DNA of 64,000 bases from Lunularia cruciata (taxonomy: Eukaryota > Streptophyta > Marchantiopsida > Lunulariales > Lunulariaceae), in contig OX419756.1 of NCBI GenBank assembly GCA_948567375.1, positions 52,864,552-52,928,551 on the forward strand, in the 5' to 3' direction. A model generated the notes under the pieces. The model was given only the letters and a program-made list of their open reading frames with translations. It was not told the DNA's origin and searched no databases. This document shows positions 46,047 through 57,764 of this stretch, one piece after another; position 1 is the stretch's first letter; each line of letters starts with the position of its first letter. The translations under genes and the position numbers were made by a program.

Positions 46047-48406
46047 TGTGACAACCCGAAAAATATCACTTTTGCGGTAATCGGGTAAGTAAAGTTTGTT
46101 CCCGCAGAGATACAAATCAGAATTGGTCAAATACAAAGTCAAATAATAACATGTAGTTCTTCTTGAGTTCTTCTTTAGTCTCTTAGGTAGAAACCACACC
46201 TTGGAGAGAGTAACAAGCTCACAATCTTGACCACTTGTCACAAATACACACTCATAATCACAACATAGCAAATTCTGTCCAAACAAATCTTGATTGTGAT
46301 GATTCAGATTCTCCCAAAGATGGCACTTCACTTTATCTATCTTCAGAAATATGAATACTGAACAACATCACACTGCAAATGCCACTCTTAAATAGTGAAG
46401 CAAACAAAAATCCTTCCTACTATACCGCTTCCTAACATCTCTTCCTACTTGCAGATCCAAATTGACAAACCACCTCTTCATATTTGCCTTTCCAAATCTC
46501 AAATTTGCTTCTACCCCGATCCGATGTCTACCTTATCATCAGCTTTCAAACCCAATGATCTTCCTACTACTTCTCCTTCTCCTTCTTTGGGTATATCTAC
46601 AACTACTAATTTCTTCACTCCTTCTACTCCTACACTAGGAACTACAATTGCACTAAGGAGTGACTTATCTAACTCTTTATCTCCTGACCCACTCTTCTCT
46701 AATGTGACAAATAACAAGTTTGATGACACTTGAATTCCTACTTCTGCAACATTGGACTTCCTCTCCTCTATCACACTACTCCCAATTCTCTCTAACTCTG
46801 AATTGACTAAATCTAATCTGAGACTGACATTGTCTCCTATTTCTAACATCTTCCAATCTACTCTCTCCCTCAATCGGATCAGCAAAGTATTCATGTCCAC
46901 ATCTTTGGCTTTCCTCTTCCGAGTTTCCTGCACAAGCAACTTTAACTTGTGTAATCTTGCTTCTTCCAATCTTCCTTTAGCCTTAGTGCACAGCATAGCT
47001 CTCAATTTTCCCGCAATGTCTCCTACTGATTCCAACTCATACCCTCAAGATTGCTCTACCTTCAACTCTTCTTGATACATCTTCAATTTGTCTTTGTACT
47101 CAACAGCAAGCATCTTCTACTCCTCCGCATACTGAGAACTCTGCAACTCAGCACTTTGTACCAACCCGCGCAATCTTTCTTCCTCTTGATGTTGGATTGC
47201 CAACTCTCTCTGCCATGCTTGATCCTTCCCGGCTGCACTTTTCCTCAAGCTTTCTAACTCCTGCTCCATTATTGCTGCCCTCCCCTTCACATGAATACTC
47301 TCGATGCGCATGTCACTAACTTCTTCTTTCATCTTGGTCAGCAACATCACCTGCTCTTTCAATTCCTTAGGTTGACGCTGTATTTCTCTCCCTCTTGCCT
47401 CAAAACTCTCTTGCAACTTCTCAAAAGTATTCTTCTTTGAGACTGTATCCACCCAAAGTTCCTCAACTTCCTCATCTCTTCAGGTTACATACTCCTACAA
47501 ATCCTTCACTTCAGCCAACAGATACTTCACCACTTGCAGCTCATTCGTCACCTTCATACAATCTTGGGGAATTACCTTTTGGTGCTCTTTTGACAGCCCC
47601 AACAATGGAGTGACCACCTTCAATAGATATTGTATTCCTCCAAAGTTCTCTTTGTCTTCGGCTCCATCTTTGTACTTTGCCTCTTCCACCGGCTCCTTCT
47701 TCCAAAGTCACAATCTTTGTATCTTTAGCAACACTACTTCCGAGCTTTCTTCTTCCTTACCTACTGAACTCAAACCCGCAAGATGCTCCTTTTGTCTTTC
47801 AGCCCTTTCTTTTCCACGACCAGGGCTACGTATAGATTCTTCTTTCCTGGTACACTGTCAATCATTGCATGACAAGCTTCATCCCCTTCTTCTGCTCGAG
47901 CTGATTGTTGAACTTTGTCTTCACCCTCACTTTTGCTTCTAGATTCCTCACTTTGTAACGTGAGTTCCACTTCTTATAAGTCCTCTCCTCTAGACTTTGT
48001 CTCCCCTTCTGACTTGGTTTCGGACGATTCTTCTTTCACCACCTTCTTACTCTGCAAACCAGTCTTCAGGTCTTCCTTTGTGCTGGCGGTGACTTTACTT
48101 CTTTGGGTTTATTGTGCTTCTTTGTCTACAAGGCTTGTGACTTCTTCCATCTTCCGTTGTCCTGTCCTCACGAAGTGATCATCACTAGCTCTCAGGTGTG
48201 CCATGTATTATTGCTCTTCTTCATCCGCTTCTTGTCTCAAATCAAGATGGAAATGTGATGCCATACAACGCCTCTCCTCTGCTATCAGCAAGTTCAACCC
48301 AAAGGAGAAGTGTTCTACAAACGGTGCAAAATAATGTGGAGGCAAACTTGTCTTCCAATTGACCACCATTGGCCTCATTCGTTTGTGGAAACACTTTGCC
48401 TAGTTC
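46047..48406 (-). mobile_element. Solo LTR D of family K, left part
   Basis: Left end tgtgacaacccg at 46047. The other part is 51999-52704, ending gggcaccaca. The flanks gttga (46042-46046) and cttga (52705-52709) match in 4 of 5 bases. Element E interrupts it, and about 360 bp of the LTR is missing at that point when compared with copy C. A TATA-like box lies at 46387-46394 (minus). Confidence 0.85.
46511..48406 (-). pseudogene. U3-encoded coiled-coil protein, decayed copy D (C-terminal part)
   Basis: Decayed copy of the K-family LTR protein, close to copy C. Reading from 48406: MVVNWKTSLPPHYFAPF, an LNLL-type helix, an acidic linker, SMIDSVPGKK-like sequence (47770-47970), then coiled-coil pieces 47117-47452 and 46511-47035. 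These carry RLRERVDWKMLEIGDNVSLRL and end GLKADDKVDIGSG. Copies C and D share features absent from A, B and K (for example VIEERKS and the DKVDIGSG end), so at least two subfamilies of this protein exist here. Stops and frameshifts break it near 47040, 47460, 47700 and 48200. Confidence 0.72.
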
Positions 48407-48750
48407 TGTAACACCCATTTGTGCATGTGTGTGGTATTGTGATATTTAGCTTGGTATTACAAGTACTTAAGAGATATTATTTGTATAAAGATAAAGGATG
48501 GTTCTATATTATTCATGGTAAGCTAAAGTTAGTCATAGCTAAGATAGAGTGGACCTTACTTTAGAGGAAGTAGAAAAGATGAGCACCACTATTTTGGATT
48601 TTAGTGTGTTGACTTGGTATTATTCCTAGGTGTTTGGCTTTGAGGAAAGAGTTGAGAACTCTTGGGCCCGCAAGCCTTTTTGTTTTGGATTCTTCTTTAG
48701 TCCAAGGATAGCCCATGTGAAGGAATCCTTGACTTAGTGGTTGGGTCTGT
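48407..48750 (+). repeat. E 5' LTR, left half
   Basis: Matches 51333-51675 of the 3' LTR. It stops after cttgacttagtggttgggtc. Confidence 0.85.
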
Positions 48751-49135
48751 GAGCCGGCCTGTCTCTCACTCAGGATGAACCTCTGATGGCTATTATGGTA
48801 GCGCACCATGGACTAAGAAGGCAAGGAACCCCAACTCCATCATACTCCTCCAAGGCTAACACTCCAAGACTCAAGACATTGCTCACTAGAAAACTCAATG
48901 AGAGAGAGAGAGTTGCAAATGAAAGGATGATGAGTATCTCCTCACCCTTTGTTTATATACTTGTGAAATAGTAACGTACCAAAGTTACTAATTACCGTAG
49001 TAACTCAAGTTACTAGACTAAAAGTCAAGGAAAGTCAAAAAGTAGAAAGGAATATCTATTCACATGGGCATATTTCCCTAAGCATGTGGTCCTATCTTGA
49101 CCCCACCACTAAGTCAAGGATTCCTTCATCCAACC
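48751..49135 (-). repeat. Inverted E-family LTR end
   Basis: The reverse complement matches the right part of the 3' LTR (about 51650-51998). It begins exactly with an LTR terminus (tgtgagccggcc), so it looks like the end of a second E element inserted backwards into the 5' LTR. A deletion then joined it to RT sequence at 49136. Confidence 0.75.
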
Positions 49136-51320
49136 AAATGCATCACTCAACCTAGAGAAGTGCATTTTTGGATGTGAAGAAGGTCTACTTTTGGGGCACA
49201 TCATCTCCAAGGATGGAATAGCAGTTGATCCTGAGAAGGTGAGGAAAATCTAAGACCTTCCATTCCCTTCAAGCTTGACAAAGTTACGTCAATTCTTGGG
49301 GATGGTTGGATACTATAGGAGGTTCATCTTCTCATTTTCCAAGAAGGCTTATGCATTGACCATCTACATGAAGAAGGGTGTAGATTACATGGTGATTTTG
49401 GAGGACAAGAAGGCTCTCAAAGCTTTTGAGGAGCTCAAGCAATCCCTTGTTGTAGCTCCAATTCTTGCTACACCTGATTGGAGTAAGCCTTTCATCCTCT
49501 ACACTAATGCTTCTAATGTAACTATAGGATGCACTCTTAGTCAATTAGACCAAGATGTGCATGATCATCCAATAGCTTATGCTAGTAGGCAGATGGTTTC
49601 AGCAGAGAAGAACTACTCTATCATAGAGAGAGAAGGGTTGGTAGTGATCTTTGGTCTCAAGAAGTTTAGACACTACTTGATTGGAGGGAAAGTCACCATT
49701 GTCATGGATCACAAGGCTTTGAAGTACATCTTCAACAAGCCTAATGTTGAAGGGAGATTAGCAAGGTAGATGATACTCTTGTCTGCGTATGACTACACCA
49801 TTGAGGATAGGCCAGGAAAGCAACATGCAAATGCTGATTTGTTATCTAGAGCCTATGATCATGATAGAGATGAGCCAGTGGATGATTCCTTCTTGGATGA
49901 GGAGCTCATGACAATCTCAATCACTCAAGAGGTTCCAATGGAGTACAAGGAGATTGTGGATTTTGTGACAAGAGGTAACTATCCAAAAGGGATGCATATG
50001 AGGGAGAGGAAGGCCCTTGCAACAAGATCTAGACCTTACACAATGGTGGAGGATATTCTTTTTCACCAAGGAGCAGATGGTCTACTTCAAAGAGGAGTGG
50101 GTAAGGAAGAGTCTATCCTACTCATAAAGGAGTTTCATGAAGGTTTAGTATGTGGAGGACACTTTGCAGGAAAGGTGACTGCTTTCAAGATTCTAGATGC
50201 AAGTTACTATTGGAGAGAGATTTTCAAGGATTGTCTTGATTATTGCTAAACTTGTCATGTTTGTCAAGCTTTTGCTAGAAAGTCTACATCCACTCCACCA
50301 CTTAAATCAATTCCATTACTAGGACCTTTTGAGAAGTGAGGAATTGATTTTGTAGGACCTCTCAATAGAACCCCAAGGAACAATCGGTACATTGAGGTAG
50401 TTATTGATTACCTTACCAAGTGGGTTGAGGCTAGACCATTGAGTGACAAGAATGAAGATGAAGTGGGTAGATTTCTTTATGAACACATTATCACTAGGTT
50501 TGGATGCTCTTTGGAGTTGGTTTCTGATAGAGGAGGAGAGTTTACAAGAAGCATCACTACAGCCATGTTATGACATTTCTCTATCACACATAGAGTAATT
50601 ACATCCTATAAGCCAAATTCCAATGGCTTGGCAGAGAGAAACAATCAGACCTTGTGCATGATGTTGGCCAAAGATGCAGAAATGGAGGGGGCTAAACATC
50701 ATTGGGACAAGAGGATTCATGCAGTTTTGTGGGAGTATAGGACAAACATGAAAACTTCCACTAGATATTCTCCATTTCAATTGGTATATGGTATTGAGTC
50801 TACCTTAATAACAACCGCAGGCTACCTCACCAGAAGAACAAACAAGGACTAACCCCCTTATTTCACCAAAGGAACAAACACAACAGGACACTATGATCTT
50901 CCTACCTTCCAAAGCATTCATAGGAGATTGAAAAAAGCACAAGGAGGTGATGTAGAGAAGTCAAGGAAGGAACAACTCATGTAGTTGGAAGAGGCAAGAG
51001 CAGTTGCTATGGTTCGAGTGGAGCAAGCCCAAAGGGAAAAAAAGGAGAGCTACGACAAGAGGCAAGGCAAGAAGAAAGTGGAGCCTTTCAAAGAAGGTGA
51101 TTGGGTAATGTTGTTTGATTCCATTTGATTCAAGAGAGTGCAAAAGAAGTTTTTGCCTAAGTACTTTGGACCTTTCATAGTGGAGAAGGTGTGGAGCAAT
51201 TACACCTATGATCTCAAGGAGTTGGGAAGAAGACACTTTGATAGGATTAACCATGATAAGTTGAAGATGTACCATAGAAGGAAGAGAGACCTTCACTTTG
51301 AGGACAAAGTGAAAATTTAG
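49136..51320 (+). pseudogene. E pol: RT end, RNase H, integrase
   Basis: Begins within RT (LEKCIFGCEEGLLLGHIISK). 49275-49769 holds LRQFLGMVGYYRRFI and RNase H: FILYTNASNVTIG, where the first catalytic Asp is Asn, and IIEREGLVVIFGLKKFRHYL. A TAG at 49767 separates 49770-50249, which ends RNase H (HANADLLSRA) and starts integrase (HEGLVCGGHFAG and later C-x2-C as TCHVC). The core has GIDFVGPL, VSDRGGEF and GLAERNN, so all three acidic residues are present, but with stops near 50250, 50340 and 50573. The C-terminal domain at 51138-51320 reads YFGPFIVEKVWSNYTYDL. Non-functional. Confidence 0.82.
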
Positions 51321-51322
51321 TC

Positions 51323-51332
51323 CGGGGGTAAA
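51323..51332 (+). other. E polypurine tract
   Basis: cgggggtaaa immediately precedes the 3' LTR start and follows the pol stop codon. Confidence 0.7.
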
Positions 51333-51998
51333 TGTAACACCCATTTGTGCATGTGTGTGGTATTGTGATATTTAGCTTGGTATTACAAGTACTTAAGAGA
51401 TATTATTTCTATAGAGATAAAGGATGGTTCTATATTAGTCATGGTTAGCTAAAGTTAGTCATAGCTAAGATAGAGGGGACCTTACTTTAGAGGAAGTAGA
51501 AAAGATGAGCACCACTATTGGATTTTAGTGTGTTGACTTGGTGTTATTCCTAGGTGTTTGGCTTTGAGGAAAGAGTTGATAACTCTTGGGCCCGCAAGCC
51601 TTTTTGTTTTGGATTCTTCTTTAGTCCAAGGATAGCCCATGTGAAAGAATCCTTGACTTAATGGTTGGGTCAAGATAAGACCACATGCTTAGGGGAATAT
51701 GCCCATGTGAATAGATATCCTTTCTACTTTTTGACTTTACTTGGCTTTTAGTCTAGTGACTTGAGTTTTGACGGTAATTAGTAAATTTGGTACGTAACTA
51801 TTTCACAAGTATATAAACAAGGGGTGAGGAGGTACTCATCATCATTTGCAACTAGCTCTCTCTCAATGAGTTCTCTAGTGAGCAATGTCTTGAGTCTTGG
51901 AGTAGTATGATGGAGTTGGGGTTCCTTGTCTTCTAAGTCTATGGTGCGCTACCATAATAGCCATCAGAGGTTCATCTTGAGTGAGAGACAGGCCGGCT
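51333..51998 (+). repeat. E 3' LTR
   Basis: About 666 bp from TGTAACACCC to ggccggctcata (the inverted and G2 copies end ctcaca, so the last C is probably mutated to T). TATA-like tatataaaca at about 51810 (acaagtatataaac). The right side adjoins solo LTR D. Confidence 0.82.
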
Positions 51999-52704
51999 CA
52001 TAGCCATGACTCCTAGGAAATTGAAATTTCAGTTCCATGCTAAGAAAGTAATACGAAGTCTAGTCAAGACTTTGATCCTTGCTACAACATCCAACCTACA
52101 AATTGTGAAACTTCATACTACCAAAGCGTTCATGACCTTCTTTGCCATGATCTGCTCTCTGGTTCTTCGACACTGGAAGACTATTCCTTCTCCTGGACGA
52201 GACACTCTAACCCCTTCTGGATTTTGGAAAATTTCACTCTCAATTGGCTTCTTGAGACGCATTACTATAGGATGACTACTCAGAGGGACAAGAAATCTAC
52301 TTGACATGTTCAACTTTCCCATGCATAATCACAATTTTATATTACTCAAAATTGCAGTCATTCTTCAATCAATTTCAAGATCGACTCCCCCTTTTTCTGC
52401 GTGTTGCTGTCCTGTTACTGTCAAGACATGCTTCTTCTGCCTCCGTCATTTCTTGAAGTGTACTTTCTTGCCACGTACAAAGGTTGTTAGATGGTCTTTG
52501 TATCGGCCTTCACTTCCCGATCCGAAGACGATGCTCTTCAGACTTCTTCTTTTGAGTACTTTCATCATTGAACCTGAAGTCGGCTTCTTTGGATGTCCTC
52601 CAAAGACACTCCCGTCCATTCTTCCTTCCGCAATTTGCATTTCTTGCTTACTTCTTCTTCAAATGATAACAAAACTGAAAAAAACAAAAAATGTGGGCAC
52701 CACA
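51999..52704 (-). mobile_element. Solo LTR D of family K, right part
   Basis: Carries the LTR start (minus strand TGTGGTGCCCACATTT at 52704) and the N-terminus of the decayed U3 protein: MSSRFLVPLSSHP from about 52307, then the basic IESEIFQNPEG and MAKKVMNALVV stretches. The following 360 bp of the gene are deleted at the E junction. 52308-52704 is non-coding LTR. Confidence 0.83.
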
Positions 52705-52765
52705 CTTGACCTAGCCCTAATGTTCTGGTTGGCTGCCATACTTTGTGAGAGTAGGGATGATGCCG
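52705..52765 (+). pseudogene. G4 fragment between two insertions
   Basis: About 60 bp matching the G2 sequence next to 41578-41620 (gacccagccccagtgtttt region). It reads LALMFWLAAILCESRDD before the H2 LTR starts at 52766. Confidence 0.7.
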
Positions 52766-55215
52766 TGTAGTTGGGAAAGTAATCTACACGGAGTATTGGT
52801 GCCATTTGGTGTGAGTCTTCATGTTAGTGAACTCAAGGGTTTATGTTATGGTGAAACCGGTAGTTGCTTTGTGTTCCTATAAGCTCAAGGACTTTCTCTT
52901 GTGTTAAGGAAGGGAGGAAATTGAGTGGTGGATTTTTTTAATGTTACATAAGCTCAGGGTATTTGGCTTGTCACTTAACCGTTGGATTATTACTATGTTA
53001 TTGGGGGTCTCAAGAATTTTGGGAAGAGAAGAAGGGCTTAGTAAGGATTTTTCAAGAAGAGGAGAATTTTTGAGAAGAGGAAGGAGCAATGAGAAGTTTG
53101 CAGGAGTTGAGTTCTTACAGTGAGAATTATTGGAAGATGAAGGGCTGACAGTAAGGTTTTGTGAAGTGACAAGGGAGTTATTGGAAGGAGCAATGTTGGC
53201 CAGGAGTTGAGTTCTTACAGTGAGAATTATCAGGACATGAAGGGCTGACAATAGGGTTCTTTCGGGAAATGACACAGGAGTTTTTTCAAGGAGAAGTTTG
53301 CGGGGAGTTGAGTTCTTATAGTGAGAATAATCGGAAGATGAAGGGCTGACAATAGGGTTTCGGGGAGTGACAAGGGAGTTATCGGAAGGAGCAATGTTGG
53401 CCAAGAGTTGAGTTCTTACAGTGAGAATTATTGGGACATGAAGGGCTGACAGTAGGGTTCTTTTGGGAAATGACAAAGAAGTTTTTTGAAGGAGAAGTTT
53501 GCGGGGAGTTGAGTTCTTACAGTGTGAATTATTGAGAGATGAGGGCTGACAGAAGGGTTCTTTTGGGAAATGACAGAGAAGTTTTCAAAGGAAAAGTTTG
53601 CAGGAGTTTCGAGAGAAATAGAGGGCTGACAGTGGGATTTTGGGAAGTAAAAAAGGTTTTTTACAAAGCTGCAATGTTTTCCAGGAGTTGATGGGTGGAC
53701 AGAAGGAGTTTCAAGAGAAATAGAGGGCTGACAGTGGGATTTCGGGAAGTGACAAAGAGTTTTTGGGCAGCAATGTTTTCCAGTAGTTGATGGGTGGACA
53801 AAAGGAGTTTTTGAGAGAAACAGAGGGCTGACAATAGGGTTCTTTTGGGAAATGACAGAGGAGTTTTTTGAAGGAGAAGTTTGCAAGGAGTTGAGTTCTT
53901 ACAGTGTGAAGTATCGGGAGATGAAGGGCTGACAGTAGGGTTCTTTTTGGAAATGACTGAGGAGTTTTTGAAGGAGAAGTTTGCAGGAGTTTCGAGAGAA
54001 ACAGAGGGCTGACAGTGGAGTTTCGGGAAGTGACAAAGAGTTTTTGGGCAACAATGTTTTCCAGGAATTGATGGGTGGACAGGAGTTTTCAAGAGAAACA
54101 GAGGGCTCACAATGGGGTTTTAGGATTTGATAAAGAGGTTTTTTCAAAGCAGCTAAGTTTTCTAGAAGTTGATGGGTGGACAGAAGGAGTTTTGAGAGAA
54201 ATAGAGGACTGACAGTAGGGTTCTTTTGGGAAATGACAGAGGAATTTTTTGAAGGAGAAGTTTGTGGGAGTTGAGTTCTAACAGTGTGAATTATTGTGAG
54301 AAGAAGGGCTGACAGTAGGGTTCTTTTGGGAAATGACAGAGGAGTTTTGGAAGGAGAAGTTTGCAGGAGTTTCAAGAGAAAGAGAGGGCTGATGGTGGGG
54401 TTTTGGGAAGTGACAAAGAGTTTTTGGGAAGCAATGTTTTCCATGAATCGATGGGTGGACAGAAGGAGTTTTTCAGAGAAATAGAGGGCTGACAGTAAGG
54501 TTCTTTTGGGAAATGACAGAGGAGTTTTTGAAGGAGAAGCTTGCAGGAGCTTTGAGAGAAACAAAGGGCTGACAGTGGAGTTTCGGGAAGTGACAAAGAG
54601 TTTTCGTGCAACAATGTTTTCCAGGAATTGATGGGTGGACAAGAGGAGTTTTCGAGAGAAACAGAGGGCTGATAATGGGGTTTAGGGAAGTGACAAAGAG
54701 GTTTTTTCAAAGCACCAATGTTTTCCAGGATTTGATGGGTGGACAGAAGGAGTTTCAAGAGAAACAGAGGATTGACAGTAGGGTTCTTTTGAGAAATGAC
54801 AGAGGAATTTTTTGAAGGAGAAGTTTGTCGGAGTTGAGTCCTTACAGTGTGAATTATCGTGAGATGAAGGGCTGACAATAGGGTTCTTTGGGGAAATGAC
54901 TAAGGAGTTTTTGAAGGAGAAGTTTGCAAGAGTATCAAGAGAAACAGAGGGCTGACAGTGGGGTTTTGGGAAGTGACAAAGAGTTTTTGGGCAGCAATGT
55001 TTTCCAGGAATCAATGGGTGGACAGAAGGAGTTTTTGAGAGATACAAAGGCCTGACTGTATGGTTCTTTTGGGAAATGACAAAGGAGTTTTTTGAAGGAG
55101 AAGTTTGCGGGGAGTTGAGTTCTTACAATGTGAATTATTGGGAGATGAGGGCTGACAGTAGGGTTCTTTCAGGAAATGACATAGGAGTTTTCGATGGAGA
55201 AGTTTATAGGAGTTT
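52766..55215 (+). repeat. H2 LTR (family H), truncated by K
   Basis: Starts TGTAGTTGGGAAA and continues with gtgccatttggtgtgag, as in the H1 LTRs (936 and 19196). It consists largely of a tandem array and is cut at 55215 by the 3' LTR of K. Any internal H2 sequence lies beyond the window. Confidence 0.75.
53000..55210 (+). repeat. Tandem array in H2 LTR
   Basis: About 20 degenerate units of roughly 100-120 bp of two alternating kinds. One has gaagtttgcaggagttgag, tcttacagtgtgaattat and gggttcttttgggaaatgac. The other has gcaatgttttccaggaattg, atgggtggacagaaggag and gggaagtgacaaagag. All units share agggctgacagt. Long minus-strand open frames here (for example 53899-54642) are by-products of the repeat and are not genes. 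Confidence 0.85.
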
Positions 55216-55884
55216 TGTGACAACCCGGCAAATATCACTTTTGCGGTAATCGGGTAAGTAAAGTTTGTTCCCGCAGAGATACGAGTCAGAAATGTCCAAA
55301 TACGAAGCAAAGTAACAATTTCAGTTCTTCTTGAGTTCTTCTTTAGTCTCTCAGGTAGAAACCACACCCAGAAGAGAGTAACAAGCACTGACTTGCAGTC
55401 TTGTCACAAATTAACACTCCATAATCACAACTTCATCAAATCTTTCCAAGCAATCTTGATTGTGATGATTCAGGCTCTCCCGAAAATGGCACTTCACTGC
55501 AAAACGACTTCGCCTCAGAATTGTGTTCCACCCTTCCACTGAAGGCACAACTTCCTCGATCGAAATTGCTTCACATCAACTTCGCACTGCACTCACAAAT
55601 GCAGAATACTACCAACACTACAATTCCTCTCAGATCTGTCAAGGCATTGCTTCGATTGCACTTCACTCCAGATCAAACACACAGAATGAAGATCAAGGCT
55701 GTGGAATCCAACATCCAACAAGCACACTGACTTGCACTTCGAATTTCTCCAAACATTCACAACCACAAATACAAAGTTGATACTCGGTATCAAGCTCAAG
55801 CAACGAGCACTGCTTCACAGCACTTCGCTTTATCTATTCTCAGAAATAATGAGCACTGAACAACAATTTCCTACGAATGCCACT

Positions 55885-55892
55885 CTTAAATA
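55885..55892 (-). promoter_or_regulatory. TATA-like box of the K LTR
   Basis: tatttaag on the minus strand, 116 bp after the U3 gene stop. The same octamer in the same context lies in A (4139-4146) and D (46387-46394), with close variants in B (9161-9168) and C (17624-17631). Its conserved position suggests the core promoter of the element; everything downstream would be R and U5. Confidence 0.55.
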
Positions 55893-56008
55893 GTGAAGCA
55901 ATCGACAGTTCTAACAACTATACCGTTCTACAACAACTGTTCTAACCTGCAGATCCGAAATGACAATGCACCTCTTCATATCTGTCTCTTCAAATCTCAA
56001 ATCGGTTA

Positions 56009-57694
56009 CTAATCCAATCCGATGTCTACTTCTTCCTCATCTTTCAACCCTGAACCTGAAGTAATCTTACTTCCTACTATTCTGTCCTCGGGTTTCATAT
56101 CTTCTACTTCTTCTACCAGATTTAACAATTCTCTTTCCTGATCTGAAATTGTACTAACAGGTAATCTATCTAACTCTTCATCTTTCGACCCACTCTTCTC
56201 TACTATTCCTGAGACCAACTCCGAAGACATTTGGATCCCGATGTTATCTACGTCGGGTTTTGCTTTAACATCCTGCCGAAGCTTTTCTAACTCTATTCTT
56301 ACTAAGTCTAATCTAATGGCGATATTGTCTTCTACTTCTAAGATCTTCCTATCTACACGAGTTCTCAACTTAATCAACAAAGCATTTAGATCTGTATCTT
56401 TCGCTTGCCTTCGCCTCGTCTCGTGCACTAACAACTTCAACTCGTGCAGACGCATTTCTTCAATTTGAACGCTGGCCTCTGTACTTAGCATCGCGTTTAC
56501 TCTGAGGACTATCTCCTGCAATGGCTCTAATCTTGTCTTCCTTTCTCGTTCCCGATCTGCAAGCCATTCCTCTCTGTACATCGCCAACTCTTCTTCAAAT
56601 TCGGCCTTCACCGCGTCCTTCTCTTTCTCCTTCTGTGCAACCTTTTCTTCCTGATTACGAAGTAAGTCTCGTAATCTCTCTTCTTCTCCATATCTCGCAG
56701 CCAACTCTCGCTGCCAAAGTTGCTTCTTCTCCTCCATACTCTCCATCACTCGATCAAGCTCTTGATCCTTTGATGCTACTCTCGCCATAGCATGGATGAG
56801 CTCTACTCTTGAATCAGCAAACTGCTGCTTCAAGATTTCAACTTCAGCTACTTGTCGCTCCCTTATGACATCACTCTTCCTCGCAAGATCCTTTCGATAG
56901 CTCAATTCTCTCCTCAGGTCTTTGATTACCTGACTTCTCTCCACTGCCTCCAATTGCAGTACTTCTCTCTCCTTCTCACCTCGGGTCATACTCTTCTTCA
57001 ACTCCGAGTTTTCTTCTTCTAATCTTGCCAACACCTGCAATACAGTCTTTACCTCCGGACATGTGGACTGCATCTCCTTCTTCTTATGTTCTAACTTTAC
57101 TAACAACGAACACACCACTTCCCGCAGGTACTCCACTCCATCACTCGGGATCACTTCTTCTCGTGCGGCTACTTCTCTTTGTACTTCGTGTTCATCCGAT
57201 ACTTGCCTTCTTCTCTGCAGTCTTCGTATCGGAATTGATGCTTCACTGCCCGAGCTTCCTTCTACTTCTTTTGTCACTCTACTCGGTCCCGCTTCCCTCT
57301 TCGCCTTACGTCTCGAGCGAATTCCTCGCTGTACTGCGATCTTCTTCTCCTTGAGCACCGGTACTTCGTCTTCCAGCGCTGCATTGTCTTTGGCTTTTAC
57401 CTCGGCTTGAATTTCTTCTTCGTATTCTTCACGCGTTGGTGCCGAGGTCATTTCTCCACCGACTTCACTATCACTGCTTGTATCTCCACTCTGCAGTGTC
57501 AGCTCAGGTTCCTCCTCACGTTCCGAGTCCTCCGTCTTGAGCGTGGCTTCACCTTCTGAGTCTTCATCTTCCGACTCAATCACCACCATTCCTCGCCTCG
57601 GGTTATTTCTCTGCACCTTCCGAGGTTTCTTGTTTTCTTCGGCGTCTGCTTGCCGAGTTCTCTTCTTCGTCGGGGTACTTTCAACGACCTCCAC
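56009..57694 (-). CDS. U3-encoded coiled-coil protein of K (561 codons)
   Basis: An open frame entirely inside the 3' LTR. The frame is open from 57694 (a GTG); the first ATG is codon 36. Residues 1-35 are basic (KKRTR, KKPRK). 36-110 are acidic, with SEDEDSEGE and SEREEEPEL. Basic clusters lie at 125-134 and 157-163 and could be nuclear signals. A long coiled coil spans about 185-480 (heptad-like E/K/R/L with REVLQLEAVERSQVIKDL). The C-terminus is acidic, ending EEEVDIGLD. I do not recognise the family. In copies A-D the same protein has an additional N-terminal domain, mostly deleted here. Because it lies in U3, genomic RNA carries it once, 3' of the polypurine tract, where an env-like gene would sit; subgenomic or downstream expression would be needed. 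Could be a structural or accessory protein. Confidence 0.8.
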   Translation of the reverse strand: MEVVESTPTKKRTRQADAEENKKPRKVQRNNPRRGMVVIESEDEDSEGEATLKTEDSEREEEPELTLQSGDTSSDSEVGGEMTSAPTREEYEEEIQAEVKAKDNAALEDEVPVLKEKKIAVQRGIRSRRKAKREAGPSRVTKEVEGSSGSEASIPIRRLQRRRQVSDEHEVQREVAAREEVIPSDGVEYLREVVCSLLVKLEHKKKEMQSTCPEVKTVLQVLARLEEENSELKKSMTRGEKEREVLQLEAVERSQVIKDLRRELSYRKDLARKSDVIRERQVAEVEILKQQFADSRVELIHAMARVASKDQELDRVMESMEEKKQLWQRELAARYGEEERLRDLLRNQEEKVAQKEKEKDAVKAEFEEELAMYREEWLADRERERKTRLEPLQEIVLRVNAMLSTEASVQIEEMRLHELKLLVHETRRRQAKDTDLNALLIKLRTRVDRKILEVEDNIAIRLDLVRIELEKLRQDVKAKPDVDNIGIQMSSELVSGIVEKSGSKDEELDRLPVSTISDQERELLNLVEEVEDMKPEDRIVGSKITSGSGLKDEEEVDIGLD

Positions 57695-57764
57695 GTTCTT
57701 CCCTGTCTTCGAGTAGTAATCGTCTGCGCTCCGGATTTGAAGAATGTATTGCTGCTTCTCCGCA

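Larger units (their letters stand above)
48407..51998 (+). mobile_element. E, internally deleted Ty3/Gypsy element
   Basis: A plus-strand element inserted in solo LTR D. The 5' LTR starts TGTAACACCC at 48407 and the 3' LTR starts at 51333. Between them only the end of RT, RNase H and integrase remain; gag, protease and most of RT are lost. The 5' LTR is left half only, joined to an inverted LTR end. No clear target duplication is visible, in keeping with the deletion of LTR D sequence at this site. Confidence 0.8.

Noticed and set aside
53428-55388. Several long minus-strand open frames rich in NPTVSP, LLSTHQ and LLENIA-type repeats
   Set aside because: They follow the tandem repeat of the H2 LTR exactly, overlap each other in different frames and resemble no protein. 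The repeat unit happens to lack stops.
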